From Salvelinus alpinus (lineage: Eukaryota; Chordata; Actinopteri; Salmoniformes; Salmonidae), in NCBI RefSeq assembly GCF_045679555.1, contig NC_092089.1, forward strand, positions 6,605,659-6,669,658: a stretch of 64,000 nt of DNA. Reading direction: 5' to 3'. Positions 26,928-41,200 of this stretch are shown here, in pieces. The notes below the pieces were generated by a model, which worked only from the letters and a program-made list of their open reading frames with translations, was not told the DNA's origin and made no database searches. A program made the translations under genes and the position numbers. Within the stretch, counting starts at the first letter, position 1, and every line of letters begins with the position of its first letter.

Positions 26928-28680
26928 GAACATGGGTTAGGGAACATGGGTTAGAGTTAGGGAACATGGGTTAGGGAACATGGGTTAGGGTTAGGGAACA
27001 TGGGTTAGGGTTAGGGAACATGGGTTAGGGTTAGGGAACATGGGTTAGGGTTAGGGAACATGGGTTAGGGAACATGGGTTAGGGTTAGGGAACATGGGTT
27101 AGGGTTAGGGGACATGGGTTAGGGTTAGGGAACATGGGTTAAGGTTAGGGAACATGGGTTAGGGTTAGGGAACATGGGTTAGAGTTAGGGAACATGGGTT
27201 AGGGTTAGGGAACATGGGTTAGGGAACATGGGTTAGGGTTAGGGAACATGGGTTAGGGAACATGGGTTAGGGTTAGGGAACATGGGTTAGGGAACATGGG
27301 TTAGGGTTAGGGAACATGGGTTAGGGTTAGGGAACATGGGTTAGGGAACATGGGTTAGGGAACATGGGTTAAGGTTGGGGAACATGGGTTAGGGAACATG
27401 GGTTAGGGAACATGGGTTAGGGTTAGGGAACATGGGATAGGGTTAGGGAACATGGGTTAGGGTTAGGGAACATGGGTTAGGGTTGGGGAACATGGGTTAG
27501 GGTTAGGGTTAGGGAACATGGGTTAGGGAACATGGGTTAGGGTTAGGGAACATGGGTTAGGGAACATGGGTTAGGGTTAGGGAACATGGGTTAGGGTTAG
27601 GGAACATGGGTTAGGGTTAGGGAACATGGGTTAGGGTTAGGGAACATGGGTTAGGGAACATGGGTTAGGGAACATGGGTTAGGGTTAGGGGACATGGGTT
27701 AGGGTTAGGGAACATGGGTTAAGGTTAGGGAACATGGGTTAGGGTTAGGGAACATGGGTTAGAGTTAGGGAACATGGGTTAGGGTTAGGGAACATGGGTT
27801 AGGGAACATGGGTTAGGGTTAGGGAACATGGGTTAGGGAACATGGGTTAGGGTTAGGGAACATGGGTTAGGGAACATGGGTTAGGGTTAGGGAACATGGG
27901 TTAAGGTTGGGGAACATGGGTTAGGGAACATGGGTTAGGGAACATGGGTTAAGGTTAGGGAACATGGGTTAGGGTTGGGGAACATGGGTTAGGGTTAGGG
28001 AACATGGGTTAAGGTTAGGGAACATGGGTTAGGGAACATGGGTTAGGGAACATGGGTTAGGGAACATGGGTTAGGGAACATGGGTTAGGGAACATGGGTT
28101 AGGGAACATGGGTTAGGGTTAGGGAACATGGGTTAGGGAACATGGGTTAGGGAACATGGGTTAGGGAACATGGGTTAGGGTTAGGGAACATGGGTTAAGG
28201 TTAGGGAACATGGGTTAGGGAACATGGGTTAGGGAACATGGGTTAGGGTTAGGGAACATGGGTTAGGGTTAGGGAACATGGGTTAGGGAACATGGGTTAG
28301 GGTTAGGGAACATGGGTTAGGGTTAGGGAACATGGGTTAGGGAACATGGGTTAGGGTTAGGGAACATGGGTTAGGGAACATGGGTTAGGGTTAGGGAACA
28401 TGGGTTAGGGAACATGGGTTAGGGTTAGGGAACATGGGTTAGGGTTAGGGAACATGGGTTAAGGTTAGGGAACATGGGTTAGGGAACATGGGTTAAGGTT
28501 AGGGAACATGGGTTAGGGAACATGGGTTAAGGTTAGGGAACATGGGTTAGGGTTAGGGAACATGGGTTAGGGTTAGGGAACATGGGTTAGGGTTAGGGAA
28601 CATGGGTTAGGGAACATGGGTTAGGGTTAGGGAACATGGGTTAAGGTTAGGGAACATGGGTTAGGGTTAGGGAACATGGG

Positions 28681-31020
28681 TTAGGGAACATGGGTTAGGG
28701 TTAGGGAACATGGGTTAAGGTTAGGGAACATGGGTTAGGGTTAGGGAACATGGGTTAGGGTTAGGGAACATGGGATAGGGAACATGGGTTAGGGTTAGGG
28801 AACATGGGTTAGGGTTAGGGAACATGGGTTAAGGTTAGGGAACATGGGTTAGGGAACATGGGTTAGGGAACATGGGTTAGGGTTAGGGAACATGGGTTAG
28901 GGTTAGGGAACATGGGTTAGGGTTAGGGAACATGGGTTAGGGAACATGGGTTAGGGAACATGGGTTAGGGAACATGGGTTAGGGTTAGGGAACATGGGTT
29001 AGGGTTAGGGAACATGGGTTAGGGTTAGGGAACATGGGTTAGGGTTAGGGGACATGGGTTAGGGTTAGGGAACATGGGTTAGGGAACATGGGTTAGGGAA
29101 CACGGGTTAGGGAACATGGGTTAGGGAACATGGGTTAGGGTTAGGGAACATGGGTTAGGGTTAGGGAACATGGGTTAGGGAACATGGGTTAGGGAACATG
29201 GGTTAGGGTTAGGGAACATGGGTTAGGGTTAGGGAACATGGGTTAAGGTTAGGGAACATGGGTTAGGGAACATGGGTTAGGGTTAGGGAACATGGGTTAA
29301 GGTTAGGGAACATGGGTTAGGGAACATGGGTTAGGGTTAGGGAACATGGGTTAAGGTTAGGGAACATGGGTTAGGGTTAGGGAACATGGGTTAGGGAACA
29401 TGGGTTAGGGAACATGGGTTAGGGAACATGGGTTAGGGTTAGGGGACATGGGTTAGGGTTAGGGAACATGGGTTAAGGTTAGGGAACATGGGTTAGGGTT
29501 AGGGAACATGGGTTAGAGTTAGGGAACATGGGTTAGGGTTAGGGAACATGGGTTAGGGAACATGGGTTAGGGTTAGGGAACATGGGTTAGGGAACATGGG
29601 TTAGGGTTAGGGAACATGGGTTAGGGAACATGGGTTAGGGTTAGGGAACATGGGTTAAGGTTGGGGAACATGGGTTAGGGAACATGGGTTAGGGAACATG
29701 GGTTAAGGTTAGGGAACATGGGTTAGGGTTGGGGAACATGGGTTAGGGTTAGGGAACATGGGTTAAGGTTAGGGAACATGGGTTAGGGAACATGGGTTAG
29801 GGAACATGGGTTAGGGAACATGGGTTAGGGAACATGGGTTAGGGAACATGGGTTAGGGTTAGGGAACATGGGTTAGGGAACATGGGTTAGGGAACATGGG
29901 TTAGGGAACATGGGTTAGGGTTAGGGAACATGGGTTAAGGTTAGGGAACATGGGTTAGGGAACATGGGTTAGGGAACATGGGTTAGGGTTAGGGAACATG
30001 GGTTAGGGTTAGGGAACATGGGTTAGGGAACATGGGTTAGGGTTAGGGAACATGGGTTAGGGTTAGGGAACATGGGTTAGGGAACATGGGTTAGGGTTAG
30101 GGAACATGGGTTAGGGAACATGGGTTAGGGTTAGGGAACATGGGTTAGGGAACATGGGTTAGGGTTAGGGAACATGGGTTAGGGTTAGGGAACATGGGTT
30201 AAGGTTAGGGAACATGGGTTAGGGAACATGGGTTAAGGTTAGGGAACATGGGTTAGGGAACATGGGTTAAGGTTAGGGAACATGGGTTAGGGTTAGGGAA
30301 CATGGGTTAGGGTTAGGGAACATGGGTTAGGTTTAGGGAACATGGGTTAGGGAACATGGGTTAGGGTTAGGGAACATGGGTTAAGGTTAGGGAACATGGG
30401 TTAGGGTTAGGGAACATGGGTTAGGGAACATGGGTTAGGGTTAGGGAACATGGGTTAAGGTTAGGGAACATGGGTTAGGGTTAGGGAACATGGGTTAGGG
30501 TTAGGGAACATGGGATAGGGAACATGGGTTAGGGTTAGGGAACATGGGTTAGGGTTAGGGAACATGGGTTAAGGTTAGGGAACATGGGTTAGGGAACATG
30601 GGTTAGGGAACATGGGTTAGGGTTAGGGAACATGGGTTAGGGTTAGGGAACATGGGTTAGGGTTAGGGAACATGGGTTAGGGAACATGGGTTAGGGAACA
30701 TGGGTTAGGGAACATGGGTTAGGGTTAGGGAACATGGGTTAGGGTTAGGGAACATGGGTTAGGGTTAGGGAACATGGGTTAGGGTTAGGGGACATGGGTT
30801 AGGGTTAGGGAACATGGGTTAGGGAACATGGGTTAGGGAACACGGGTTAGGGAACATGGGTTAGGGAACATGGGTTAGGGTTAGGGAACATGGGTTAGGG
30901 TTAGGGAACATGGGTTAGGGAACATGGGTTAGGGAACATGGGTTAGGGTTAGGGAACATGGGTTAGGGTTAGGGAACATGGGTTAAGGTTAGGGAACATG
31001 GGTTAGGAAACATGGGTTAG
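28681..31020 (+). repeat. Direct duplication, 1,740-bp shift
   Basis: About 600 bp from 28681 match 30421 onward base for base. This includes the GGATAGGGAAC variant (28774 and 30514) and ACACGGG (29101 and 30841). A TTAGGAAACAT variant near 31015 is one of the few differences. Confidence 0.87.
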
Positions 31021-34000
31021 GGTTAGGGAACATGGGTTAAGGTTAGGGAACATGGGTTAGGGAACATGGGTTAGGGTTAGGGAACATGGGTTAGGGAACA
31101 TGGGTTAGGGAACATGGGTTAGGGTTAGGGAACATGGGTTAGGGTACATGGGTTAGGGAACATGGGTTAGGGTTAGGGAACATGGGTTAGGGAACATGGG
31201 TTAGGGTTAGGGAACATGGGTTAGGGTACATGGGTTAGGGAACATGGGTTAGGGAACATGGGTTAGGGTTAGGGAACATGGGTTAGGGAACATGGGTTAG
31301 GGAACATGGTTTAGGGAACATGGGTTAGGGTTAGGGAACATGGGTTAGGGTTAGGGAACATGGGTTAAGGTTAGGGAACATGGGTTAGGGAACATGGGTT
31401 AAGGTTAGGGAACATGGGTTAGGGTTAGGGAACATGGGTTAAGGTTAGGGAACATGGGTTAGGGAACATGGGTTAGGGTTAGGGAACATGGGTTAGGGAA
31501 CATGGGTTAGGGAACATGGGTTAGGGTTAGGGAACATGGGTTAGGGTTAGGGAACATGGGTTAGGGTTGGGGAACATGGGTTAGGGAACATGGGTTAGGG
31601 TTAGGGAACATGGGTTAGGGTTAGGGAACATGGGTTAGGGTTAGGGAACATGGGTTAGGGGACATGGGTTAGGGTTAGGGAACATGGGTTAGGGTTAGGG
31701 AACATGGGTTAAGGTTAGGGAACATGGGTTAGGGAACATGGGTTAGGGTTAGGGAACATGGGTTAGGGAACATGGGTTAGGGTTAGGGAACATGGGTTAG
31801 GGTTAGGGAACATGGGTTAAGGTTAGGGAACATTGGTTAGGGAACATGGGTTAGGGTTAGGGGACATGGGTTAGGGAACATGGGTTAGGGAACATGGGTT
31901 AAGGTTAGGGAACATTGGTTAGGGAACATGGGTTAGGGTTAGGGGACATGGGTTAGGGAACATGGGTTAGGGAACATGGGTTAGGGGACATGGGTTAGGG
32001 TTAGGGAACATGGGTTAGGGTTAGGGAACATGGGGTAGGGTTAGGGAACATGGGTTAGGGTTAGGGAACATGGGTTAGGGTTAGGGAACATGGGTTAGGG
32101 TTAGGGAACATGGGTTAGGGTTGGGGAACATGGGTTAAGGTTAGGGAACATGGGTTAGGGTTAGGGGACATGGGTTAGGGAACATGGGTTAGGGAACATG
32201 GGTTAGGGTTAGGGAACATGGGTTAAGGTTAGGGAACATGGGTTAGGGTTAGGGAACATGGGTTAAGGTTAGGGAACATGGGTTAGGGTTAGGGAACATG
32301 GGTTAGGGTTAGGGAACATGGGTTAGGGAACATGGGTTAGGGTTAGGGAACATGGGTTAGGGTTAGGGAACATGGGTTAGGGAACATGGGTTAGGGAACA
32401 TGGGTTAGGGAACATGGGTTAGGGTTAGGGTTAGGGAACATGGGTTAGGGAACATGGGTTAGGGTTAGGGAACATGGGTTAGGGTTAGGGAACATGGGAT
32501 AGGGTTAGGGAACATGGGTTAGGGTTAGGGAACATGGGTTAGGGTTGGGGAACATGGGTTAGGGAACATGGGTTAGGGTTAGGGAACATGGGTTAGGGAA
32601 CATGGGTTAGAGTTAGGGAACATGGGTTAGGGAACATGGGTTAGGGTTAGGGAACATGGGTTAGGGTTAGGGAACATGGGTTAGGGTTAGGGAACATGGG
32701 TTAGGGTTAGGGAACATGGGTTAGGGAACATGGGTTAGGGTTAGGGAACATGGGTTAGGGTTAGGGGACATGGGTTAGGGTTAGGGAACATGGGTTAAGG
32801 TTAGGGAACATGGGTTAGGGTTAGGGAACATGGGTTAGAGTTAGGGAACATGGGTTAGGGTTAGGGAACATGGGTTAGGGAACATGGGTTAGGGTTAGGG
32901 AACATGGGTTAGGGAACATGGGTTAGGGTTAGGGAACATGGGTTAGGGAACATGGGTTAGGGTTAGGGAACATGGGTTAGGGTTAGGGAACATGGGTTAG
33001 GGAACATGGGTTAGGGAACATGGGTTAAGGTTGGGGAACATGGGTTAGGGAACATGGGTTAGGGAACATGGGTTAGGGTTAGGGAACATGGGATAGGGTT
33101 AGGGAACATGGGTTAGGGTTAGGGAACATGGGTTAGGGTTGGGGAACATGGGTTAGGGAACATGGGTTAGGGTTAGGGAACATGGGTTAGGGAACATGGG
33201 TTAGGGTTAGGGAACATGGGTTAGGGAACATGGGTTAGGGTTAGGGAACATGGGTTAGGGTTAGGGAACATGGGTTAGGGTTAGGGAACATGGGTTAGGG
33301 TTAGGGAACATGGGTTAGGGAACATGGGTTAGGGTTAGGGAACATGGGTTAGGGTTAGGGGACATGGGTTAGGGTTAGGGAACATGGGTTAGGGTTAGGG
33401 GACATGGGTTAGGGTTAGGGAACATGGGTTAAGGTTAGGGAACATGGGTTAGGGTTAGGGAACATGGTTTAGAGTTAGGGAACATGGGTTAGGGTTAGGG
33501 AACATGGGTTAGGGAACATGGGTTAGGGTTAGGGAACATGGGTTAGGGAACATGGGTTAGGGTTAGGGAACATGGGTTAGGGAACATGGGTTAGGGTTAG
33601 GGAACATGGGTTAAGGTTGGGGAACATGGGTTAGGGAACATGGGTTAGGGAACATGGGTTAAGGTTAGGGAACATGGGTTAGGGTTGGGGAACATGGGTT
33701 AGGGTTAGGGAACATGGGTTAAGGTTAGGGAACATGGGTTAGGGAACATGGGTTAGGGAACATGGGTTAGGGAACATGGGTTAGGGTTAGGGAACATGGG
33801 TTAGGGTACATGGGTTAGGGACCATGGGTTAGGGTTAGGGAACATGGGTTAGGGAACATGGGTTAGGGAACATGGGTTAGGGTTAGGGAACATGGGTTAG
33901 GGTACATGGGTTAGGGAACATGGGTTAGGGTTAGGGAACATGGGTTAGGGAACATGGGTTAGGGTTAGGGAACATGGGTTAGGGAACATGGTTTAGGGAA

Positions 34001-34774
34001 CATGGGTTAGGGTTAGGGAACATGGGTTAGGGTTAGGGAACATGGGTTAAGGTTAGGGAACATGGGTTAGGGTTGGGGAACATGGGTTAGGGAACATGGG
34101 TTAGGGAACATGGGTTAGGGTTAGGGAACATGGGTTAGGGTTAGGGAACATGGGTTAGGGAACATGGGTTAGGGTTAGGGAACATGGGTTAGGGTTAGGG
34201 AACATGGGTTAGGGGACATGGGTTAGGGAACATGGGTTAGGGTTAGGGAACATGGGTTAGGGGACATGGGTTAGGGTTAGGGAACATGGGTTAGGGAACA
34301 TGGGTTAGGGTTAGGGAACATGGGTTAGGGAACATGGGTTAGGGGACATGGGTTAGGGAACATGGGTTAGGGTTAGGGAACATGGGTTAGGGAACATGGG
34401 TTAGGGTTAGGGAACATGGGTTAGGGTTAGGGAACATGGGTTAGGGAACATGGGTTAGGGTTAGGGAACATGGGTTAGGGTTAGGGAACATGGGTTAGGG
34501 GACATGGGTTAGGGAACATGGGTTAGGGTTAGGGAACATGGGTTAGGGGACATGGGTTAGGGTTAGGGAACATGGGTTAGGGAACATGGGTTAGGGTTAG
34601 GGAACATGGGTTAGGGAACATGGGTTAGGGTTAGGGAACATGGGTTAGGGAACATGGGTTAGGGTTAGGGAACATGGGTTAGGGAACATGGGTTAGGGTT
34701 AGGGAACATGGGTTAGGGAACATGGGTTAGGGAACATGGGTTAGGGAACATGGGTTAGGGAACATGGGTTAAGG

Positions 34775-34954
34775 TTTTTTTTTTTTTTTTTTTTTTTTTA
34801 CCGTTATTTTACCATGTAAGTTGACTGAGAACACGTTCTCATTTGCAGCAACGACCTGGGGAATAGTTACAGGGGAGAGGAGGGGGATGAATGAGCCAAT
34901 TGTAAACTGGGGATTATTAGGTGACCGTGATGGTTGAGGGCCAGATTGGGAATT

Positions 34955-34988
<34 letters not shown>

Positions 34989-35264
34989 ACGATAAGTGCC
35001 ATGGGATCTTTAATGACCTCAGAGAGTCAGGACACCCGTTTAACGTCCCATCCGAAAGACGGCACCCTACACAGAGCAGTGTCCCCAATCACTGCCCTGG
35101 GGCATTGGGATCTTTGTTTAGACCAGAGGAAAGAGTGCCTCCTACTGGCCCTCCAACACCACTTCCAGCAGCACCTGGTCTCCCATCCAGGGACTGACCA
35201 GGACCAACCCTGCTTAGCTTAAGAAGCAAGCCAGCAGTGGTATGCAGGGTGGTATGCTGCTGGC
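34775..35264 (-). mobile_element. 5S rRNA-derived SINE, full length (copy 3)
   Basis: Displaced from copy 2 by 13,988 bp, with the same flanking unit series. Differences from copies 1 and 2: the tail is a plain run of 25 T instead of the GTTTTTT pattern; accatgtaag replaces accaggtaag (34814); and cttaagaagc replaces cttcagaagc (35221). The plain T-run resembles the truncated copy at 154. The same 5S-like boxes are present. Confidence 0.85.
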
Positions 35265-38200
35265 AGGGAACATGGGTTAGGGAACATGGGTTAGGGTTAG
35301 GGAACATGGATTAGGGAACATGGGTTAGGGTTAGGGAACATGGGTTAGGGTTAGGGAACATGGGTTAAGGTTAGGGAACATTGGTTAGGGAACATGGGTT
35401 AGGGTTAGGGGACATGGGTTAGGGAACATGGGTTAGGGAACATGGGTTAGGGAACATGGGGTAGGGTTAGGGAACATGGGTTAGGGTTAGGGAACATGGG
35501 TTAGGGTTAGGGAACATGGGTTAGGGTTAGGGAACATGGGTTAGGGTTGGGGAACATGGGTTAGGGTTAGGGGACATGGGTTAGGGAACATGGGTTAGGG
35601 AACATGGGTTAGGGTTAGGGAACATGGGTTAAGATTAGGGAACATGGGTTAGGGTTAGGGAACATGGGTTAAGGTTAGGGAACATGGGTTAGGGTTAGGG
35701 AACATGGGTTAGGGTTAGGGAACATGGGTTAGGGAACATGGGTTAGGGTTAGGGAACATGGGTTAGGGTTAGGGAACATGGGTTAGGGAACATGGGTTAG
35801 GGAACATGGGTTAGGGAACATGGGTTAGGGTTAGGGAACATGGGTTAGGGTTAGGGAACATGGGTTAGGGAACATGGGTTAGGGTTAGGGAACATGGGTT
35901 AGGGTTAGGGAACATGGGATAGGGTTAGGGAACATGGGTTAGGGTTAGGGAACATGGGTTAGGGTTGGGGAACATGGGTTAGGGAACATGGGTTAGGGTT
36001 AGGGAACATGGGTTAGGGAACATGGGTTAGAGTTAGGGAACATGGGTTAGGGAACATGGGTTAGTGTTAGGGAACATGGGTTAGGGTTAGGGAACATGGG
36101 TTAGGGTTAGGGAACATGGGTTAGGGTTAGGGAACATGGGTTAGGGAACATGGGTTAGGGTTAGGGAACATGGGTTAGGGTTAGGGGACATGGGTTAGGG
36201 TTAGGGAACATGGGTTAAGGTTAGGGAACATGGGTTAGGGTTAGGGAACATGGGTTAGAGTTAGGGAACATGGGTTAGGGTTAGGGAACATGGGTTAGGG
36301 AACATGGGTTAGGGTTAGGGAACATGGGTTAGGGAACATGGGTTAGGGTTAGGGAACATGGGTTAGGGAACATGGGTTAGGGTTAGGGAACATGGGTTAG
36401 GGTTAGGGAACATGGGTTAGGGAACATGGGTTAGGGAACATGGGTTAAGGTTGGGGAACATGGGTTAGGGAACATGGGTTAGGGAACATGGGTTAGGGTT
36501 AGGGAACATGGGATAGGGTTAGGGAACATGGGTTAGGGTTAGGGAACATGGGTTAGGGTTGGGGAACATGGGTTAGGGAACATGGGTTAGGGTTAGGGAA
36601 CATGGGTTAGGGAACATGGGTTAGGGTTAGGGAACATGGGTTAGGGAACATGGGTTAGGGTTAGGGAACATGGGTTAGGGTTAGGGAACATGGGTTAGGG
36701 TTAGGGAACATGGGTTAGGGTTAGGGAACATGGGTTAGGGAACATGGGTTAGGGAACATGGGTTAGGGTTAGGGGACATGGGTTAGGGTTAGGGAACATG
36801 GGTTAAGGTTAGGGAACATGGGTTAGGGTTAGGGAACATGGGTTAGAGTTAGGGAACATGGGTTAGGGTTAGGGAACATGGGTTAGGGAACATGGGTTAG
36901 GGTTAGGGAACATGGGTTAGGGAACATGGGTTAGGGTTAGGGAACATGGGTTAGGGAACATGGGTTAGGGTTAGGGAACATGGGTTAAGGTTGGGGAACA
37001 TGGGTTAGGGAACATGGGTTAGGGAACATGGGTTAAGGTTAGGGAACATGGGTTAGGGTTGGGGAACATGGGTTAGGGTTAGGGAACATGGGTTAAGGTT
37101 AGGGAACATGGGTTAGGGAACATGGGTTAGGGAACATGGGTTAGGGAACATGGGTTAGGGAACATGGGTTAGGGTTAGGGAACATGGGTTAGGGAACATG
37201 GGTTAGGGAACATGGGTTAGGGTTAGGGAACATGGGTTAAGGTTAGGGAACATGGGTTAGGGAACATGGGTTAGGGAACATGGGTTAGGGTTAGGGAACA
37301 TGGGTTAGGGTTAGGGAACATGGGTTAGGGAACATGGGTTAGGGTTAGGGAACATGGGTTAGGGTTAGGGAACATGGGTTAGGGAACATGGGTTAGGGTT
37401 AGGGAACATGGGTTAGGGAACATGGGTTAGGGTTAGGGAACATGGGTTAGGGTTAGGGAACATGGGTTAGGGTTAGGGAACATGGGTTAAGGTTAGGGAA
37501 CATGGGTTAGGGAACATGGGTTAAGGTTAGGGAACATGGGTTAGGGAACATGGGTTAAGGTTAGGGAACATGGGTTAGGGTTAGGGAACATGGGTTAGGG
37601 TTAGGGAACATGGGTTAGGGTTAGGGAACATGGGTTAGGGAACATGGGTTAGGGTTAGGGAACATGGGTTAAGGTTAGGGAACATGGGTTAGGGTTAGGG
37701 AACATGGTTTAGGGAACATGGGTTAGGGTTAGGGAACATGGGTTAAGGTTAGGGAACATGGGTTAGGGTTAGGGAACATGGGTTAGGGTTAGGGAACATG
37801 GGATAGGGAACATGGGTTAGGGTTAGGGAACATGGGTTAGGGTTAGGGAACATGGGTTAGGGTTAGGGAACATGGGTTAGGGAACATGGGTTAGGGAACA
37901 TGGGTTAGGGTTAGGGAACAAGGGTTAGGGTTAGGGAACATGGGTTAGGGTTAGGGAACATGGGTTAGGGAACATGGGTTAGGGAACATGGGTTAGGGAA
38001 CATGGGTTAGGGTTAGGGAACATGGGTTAGGGTTAGGGAACATGGGTTAGGGTTAGGGAACATGGGTTAGGGTTAGGGGACATGGGTTAGGGTTAGGGAA
38101 CATGGGTTAGGGAACATGGGTTAGGGAACACGGGTTAGGGAACATGGGTTAGGGAACATGGGTTAGGGTTAGGGAACATGGGTTAGGGTTAGGGAACATG

Positions 38201-41200
38201 GGTTAGGGAACATGGGTTAGGGAACATGGGTTAGGGTTAGGGAACATGGGTTAGGGTTAGGGAACATGGGTTAAGGTTAGGGAACATGGGTTAGGGAACA
38301 TGGGTTAGGGTTAGGGAACATGGGTTAAGGTTAGGGAACATGGGTTAGGGAACATGGGTTAGGGTTAGGGAACATGGGTTAAGGTTAGGGAACATGGGTT
38401 AGGGTTAGGGAACATGGGTTAGGGAACATGGGTTAGGGAACATGGGTTAGGGAACATGGGTTAGGGTTAGGGAACATGGGTTAGGGTACATGGGTTAGGG
38501 AACATGGGTTAGGGTTAGGGAACATGGGTTAGGGAACATGGGTTAGGGAACATGGGTTAGGGAACATGGTTTAGGGAACATGGGTTAGGGTTAGGGAACA
38601 TGGGTTAGGGTTAGGGAACATGGGTTAAGGTTAGGGAACATGGGTTAGGGAACATGGGTTAAGGTTAGGGAACATGGGTTAGGGTTAGGGAACATGGGTT
38701 AAGGTTAGGGAACATGGGTTAGGGAACATGGGTTAGGGTTAGGGAACATGGGTTAGGGAACATGGGTTAGGGAACATGGGTTAGGGTTAGGGAACATGGG
38801 TTAGGGTTAGGGAACATGGGTTAGGGTTGGGGAACATGGGTTAAGGTTAGGGAACATGGGTTAGGGTTAGGGGACATGGGTTAGGGAACATGGGTTAGGG
38901 AACATGGGTTAGGGTTAGGGAACATGGGTTAAGGTTAGGGAACATGGGTTAGGGTTAGGGAACATGGGTTAAGGTTAGGGAACATGGGTTAGGGTTAGGG
39001 AACATGGGTTAGGGTTAGGGAACATGGGTTAGGGAACATGGGTTAGGGTTAGGGAACATGGGTTAGGGTTAGGGAACATGGGTTAGGGAACATGGGTTAG
39101 GGAACATGGGTTAGGGAACATGGGTTAGGGTTAGGGAACATGGGTTAGGGTTAGGGAACATGGGTTAGGGTTAGGGAACATGGGTTAGGGTTGGGGAACA
39201 TGGGTTAGGGTTAGGGGACATGGGTTAGGGAACATGGGTTAGGGAACATGGGTTAGGGTTAGGGAACATGGGTTAAGGTTAGGGAACATGGGTTAGGGTT
39301 AGGGAACATGGGTTAAGGTTAGGGAACATGGGTTAGGGTTAGGGAACATGGGTTAGGGTTAGGGAACATGGGTTAGGGAACATGGGTTAGGGAACATGGG
39401 TTAGGGAACATGGGTTAGGGTTAGGGAACATGGGTTAGGGTTAGGGAACATGGGTTAGGGAACATGGGTTAGGGTTAGGGAACATGGGTTAGGGTTAGGG
39501 AACATGGGATAGGGTTAGGGAACATGGGTTAGGGTTAGGGAACATGGGTTAGGGTTGGGGAACATGGGTTAGGGAACATGGGTTAGGGTTAGGGAACATG
39601 GGTTAGGGAACATGGGTTAGAGTTAGGGAACATGGGTTAGGGAACATGGGTTAGGGTTAGGGAACATGGGTTAGGGTTAGGGAACATGGGTTAGGGTTAG
39701 GGAACATGGGTTAGGGTTAGGGAACATGGGTTAGGGAACATGGGTTAGGGTTAGGGAACATGGGTTAGGGTTAGGGGACATGGGTTAGGGTTAGGGAACA
39801 TGGGTTAAGGTTAGGGAACATGGGTTAGGGTTAGGGAACATGGGTTAGAGTTAGGGAACATGGGTTAGGGTTAGGGAACATGGGTTAGGGAACATGGGTT
39901 AGGGTTAGGGAACATGGGTTAGGGAACATGGGTTAGGGTTAGGGAACATGGGTTAGGGAACATGGGTTAGGGTTAGGGAACATGGGTTAGGGTTAGGGAA
40001 CATGGGTTAGGGAACATGGGTTAGGGAACATGGGTTAAGGTTGGGGAACATGGGTTAGGGAACATGGGTTAGGGAACATGGGTTAGGGTTAGGGAACATG
40101 GGATAGGGTTAGGGAACATGGGTTAGGGTTAGGGAACATGGGTTAGGGTTGGGGAACATGGGTTAGGGTTAGGGTTAGGGTTAGGGAACATGGGTTAGGG
40201 AACATGGGTTAGGGTTAGGGAACATGGGTTAGGGAACATGGGTTAGGGTTAGGGAACATGAGTTAGGGTTAGGGAACATGGGTTAGGGTTAGGGAACATG
40301 GGTTAGGGTTAGGGAACATGGGTTAGGGAACATGGGTTAGGGAACATGGGTTAGGGTTAGGGGACATGGGTTAGGGTTAGGGAACATGGGTTAAGGTTAG
40401 GGAACATGGGTTAGGGTTAGGGAACATGGGTTAGAGTTAGGGAACATGGGTTAGGGTTAGGGAACATGGGTTAGGGAACATGGGTTAGGGTTAGGGAACA
40501 TGGGTTAGGGAACATGGGTTAGGGTTAGGGAACATGGGTTAGGGAACATGGGTTAGGGTTAGGGAACATGGGTTAAGGTTGGGGAACATGGGTTAGGGAA
40601 CATGGGTTAGGGAACATGGGTTAAGGTTAGGGAACATGGGTTAGGGTTGGGGAACATGGGTTAGGGTTAGGGAACATGGGTTAAGGTTAGGGAACATGGG
40701 TTAGGGAACATGGGTTAGGGAACATGGGTTAGGGAACATGGGTTAGGGAACATGGGTTAGGGAACATGGGTTAGGGTTAGGGAACATGGGTTAGGGAACA
40801 TGGGTTAGGGAACATGGGTTAGGGAACATGGGTTAGGGTTAGGGAACATGGGTTAAGGTTAGGGAACATGGGTTAGGGAACATGGGTTAGGGAACATGGG
40901 TTAGGGTTAGGGAACATGGGTTAGGGTTAGGGAACATGGGTTAGGGAACATGGGTTAGGGTTAGGGAACATGGGTTAGGGTTAGGGAACATGGGTTAGGG
41001 AACATGGGTTAGGGTTAGGGAACATGGGTTAGGGAACATGGGTTAGGGTTAGGGAACATGGGTTAGGGAACATGGGTTAGGGTTAGGGAACATGGGTTAG
41101 GGTTAGGGAACATGGGTTAAGGTTAGGGAACATGGGTTAGGGAACATGGGTTAAGGTTAGGGAACATGGGTTAGGGAACATGGGTTAGGGTTAGGGAACA

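Larger units (their letters stand above)
21277..34774 (+). repeat. Telomere-variant minisatellite, 13.5-kb block
   Basis: Same array between SINE copies 2 and 3. After copy 2 a 2-bp deletion (TTAGGAACAT near 21471) separates it from the copy 1 flank. It holds a 1,333-bp shift duplication (25520/26853) and a 1,740-bp shift duplication (28681-29280 against 30421-31020). Near 26160-26240 two units carry small insertions (GGGAAGCATGGGG and GGGAGACATGGGG) not seen elsewhere. No gene is visible. Confidence 0.96.
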
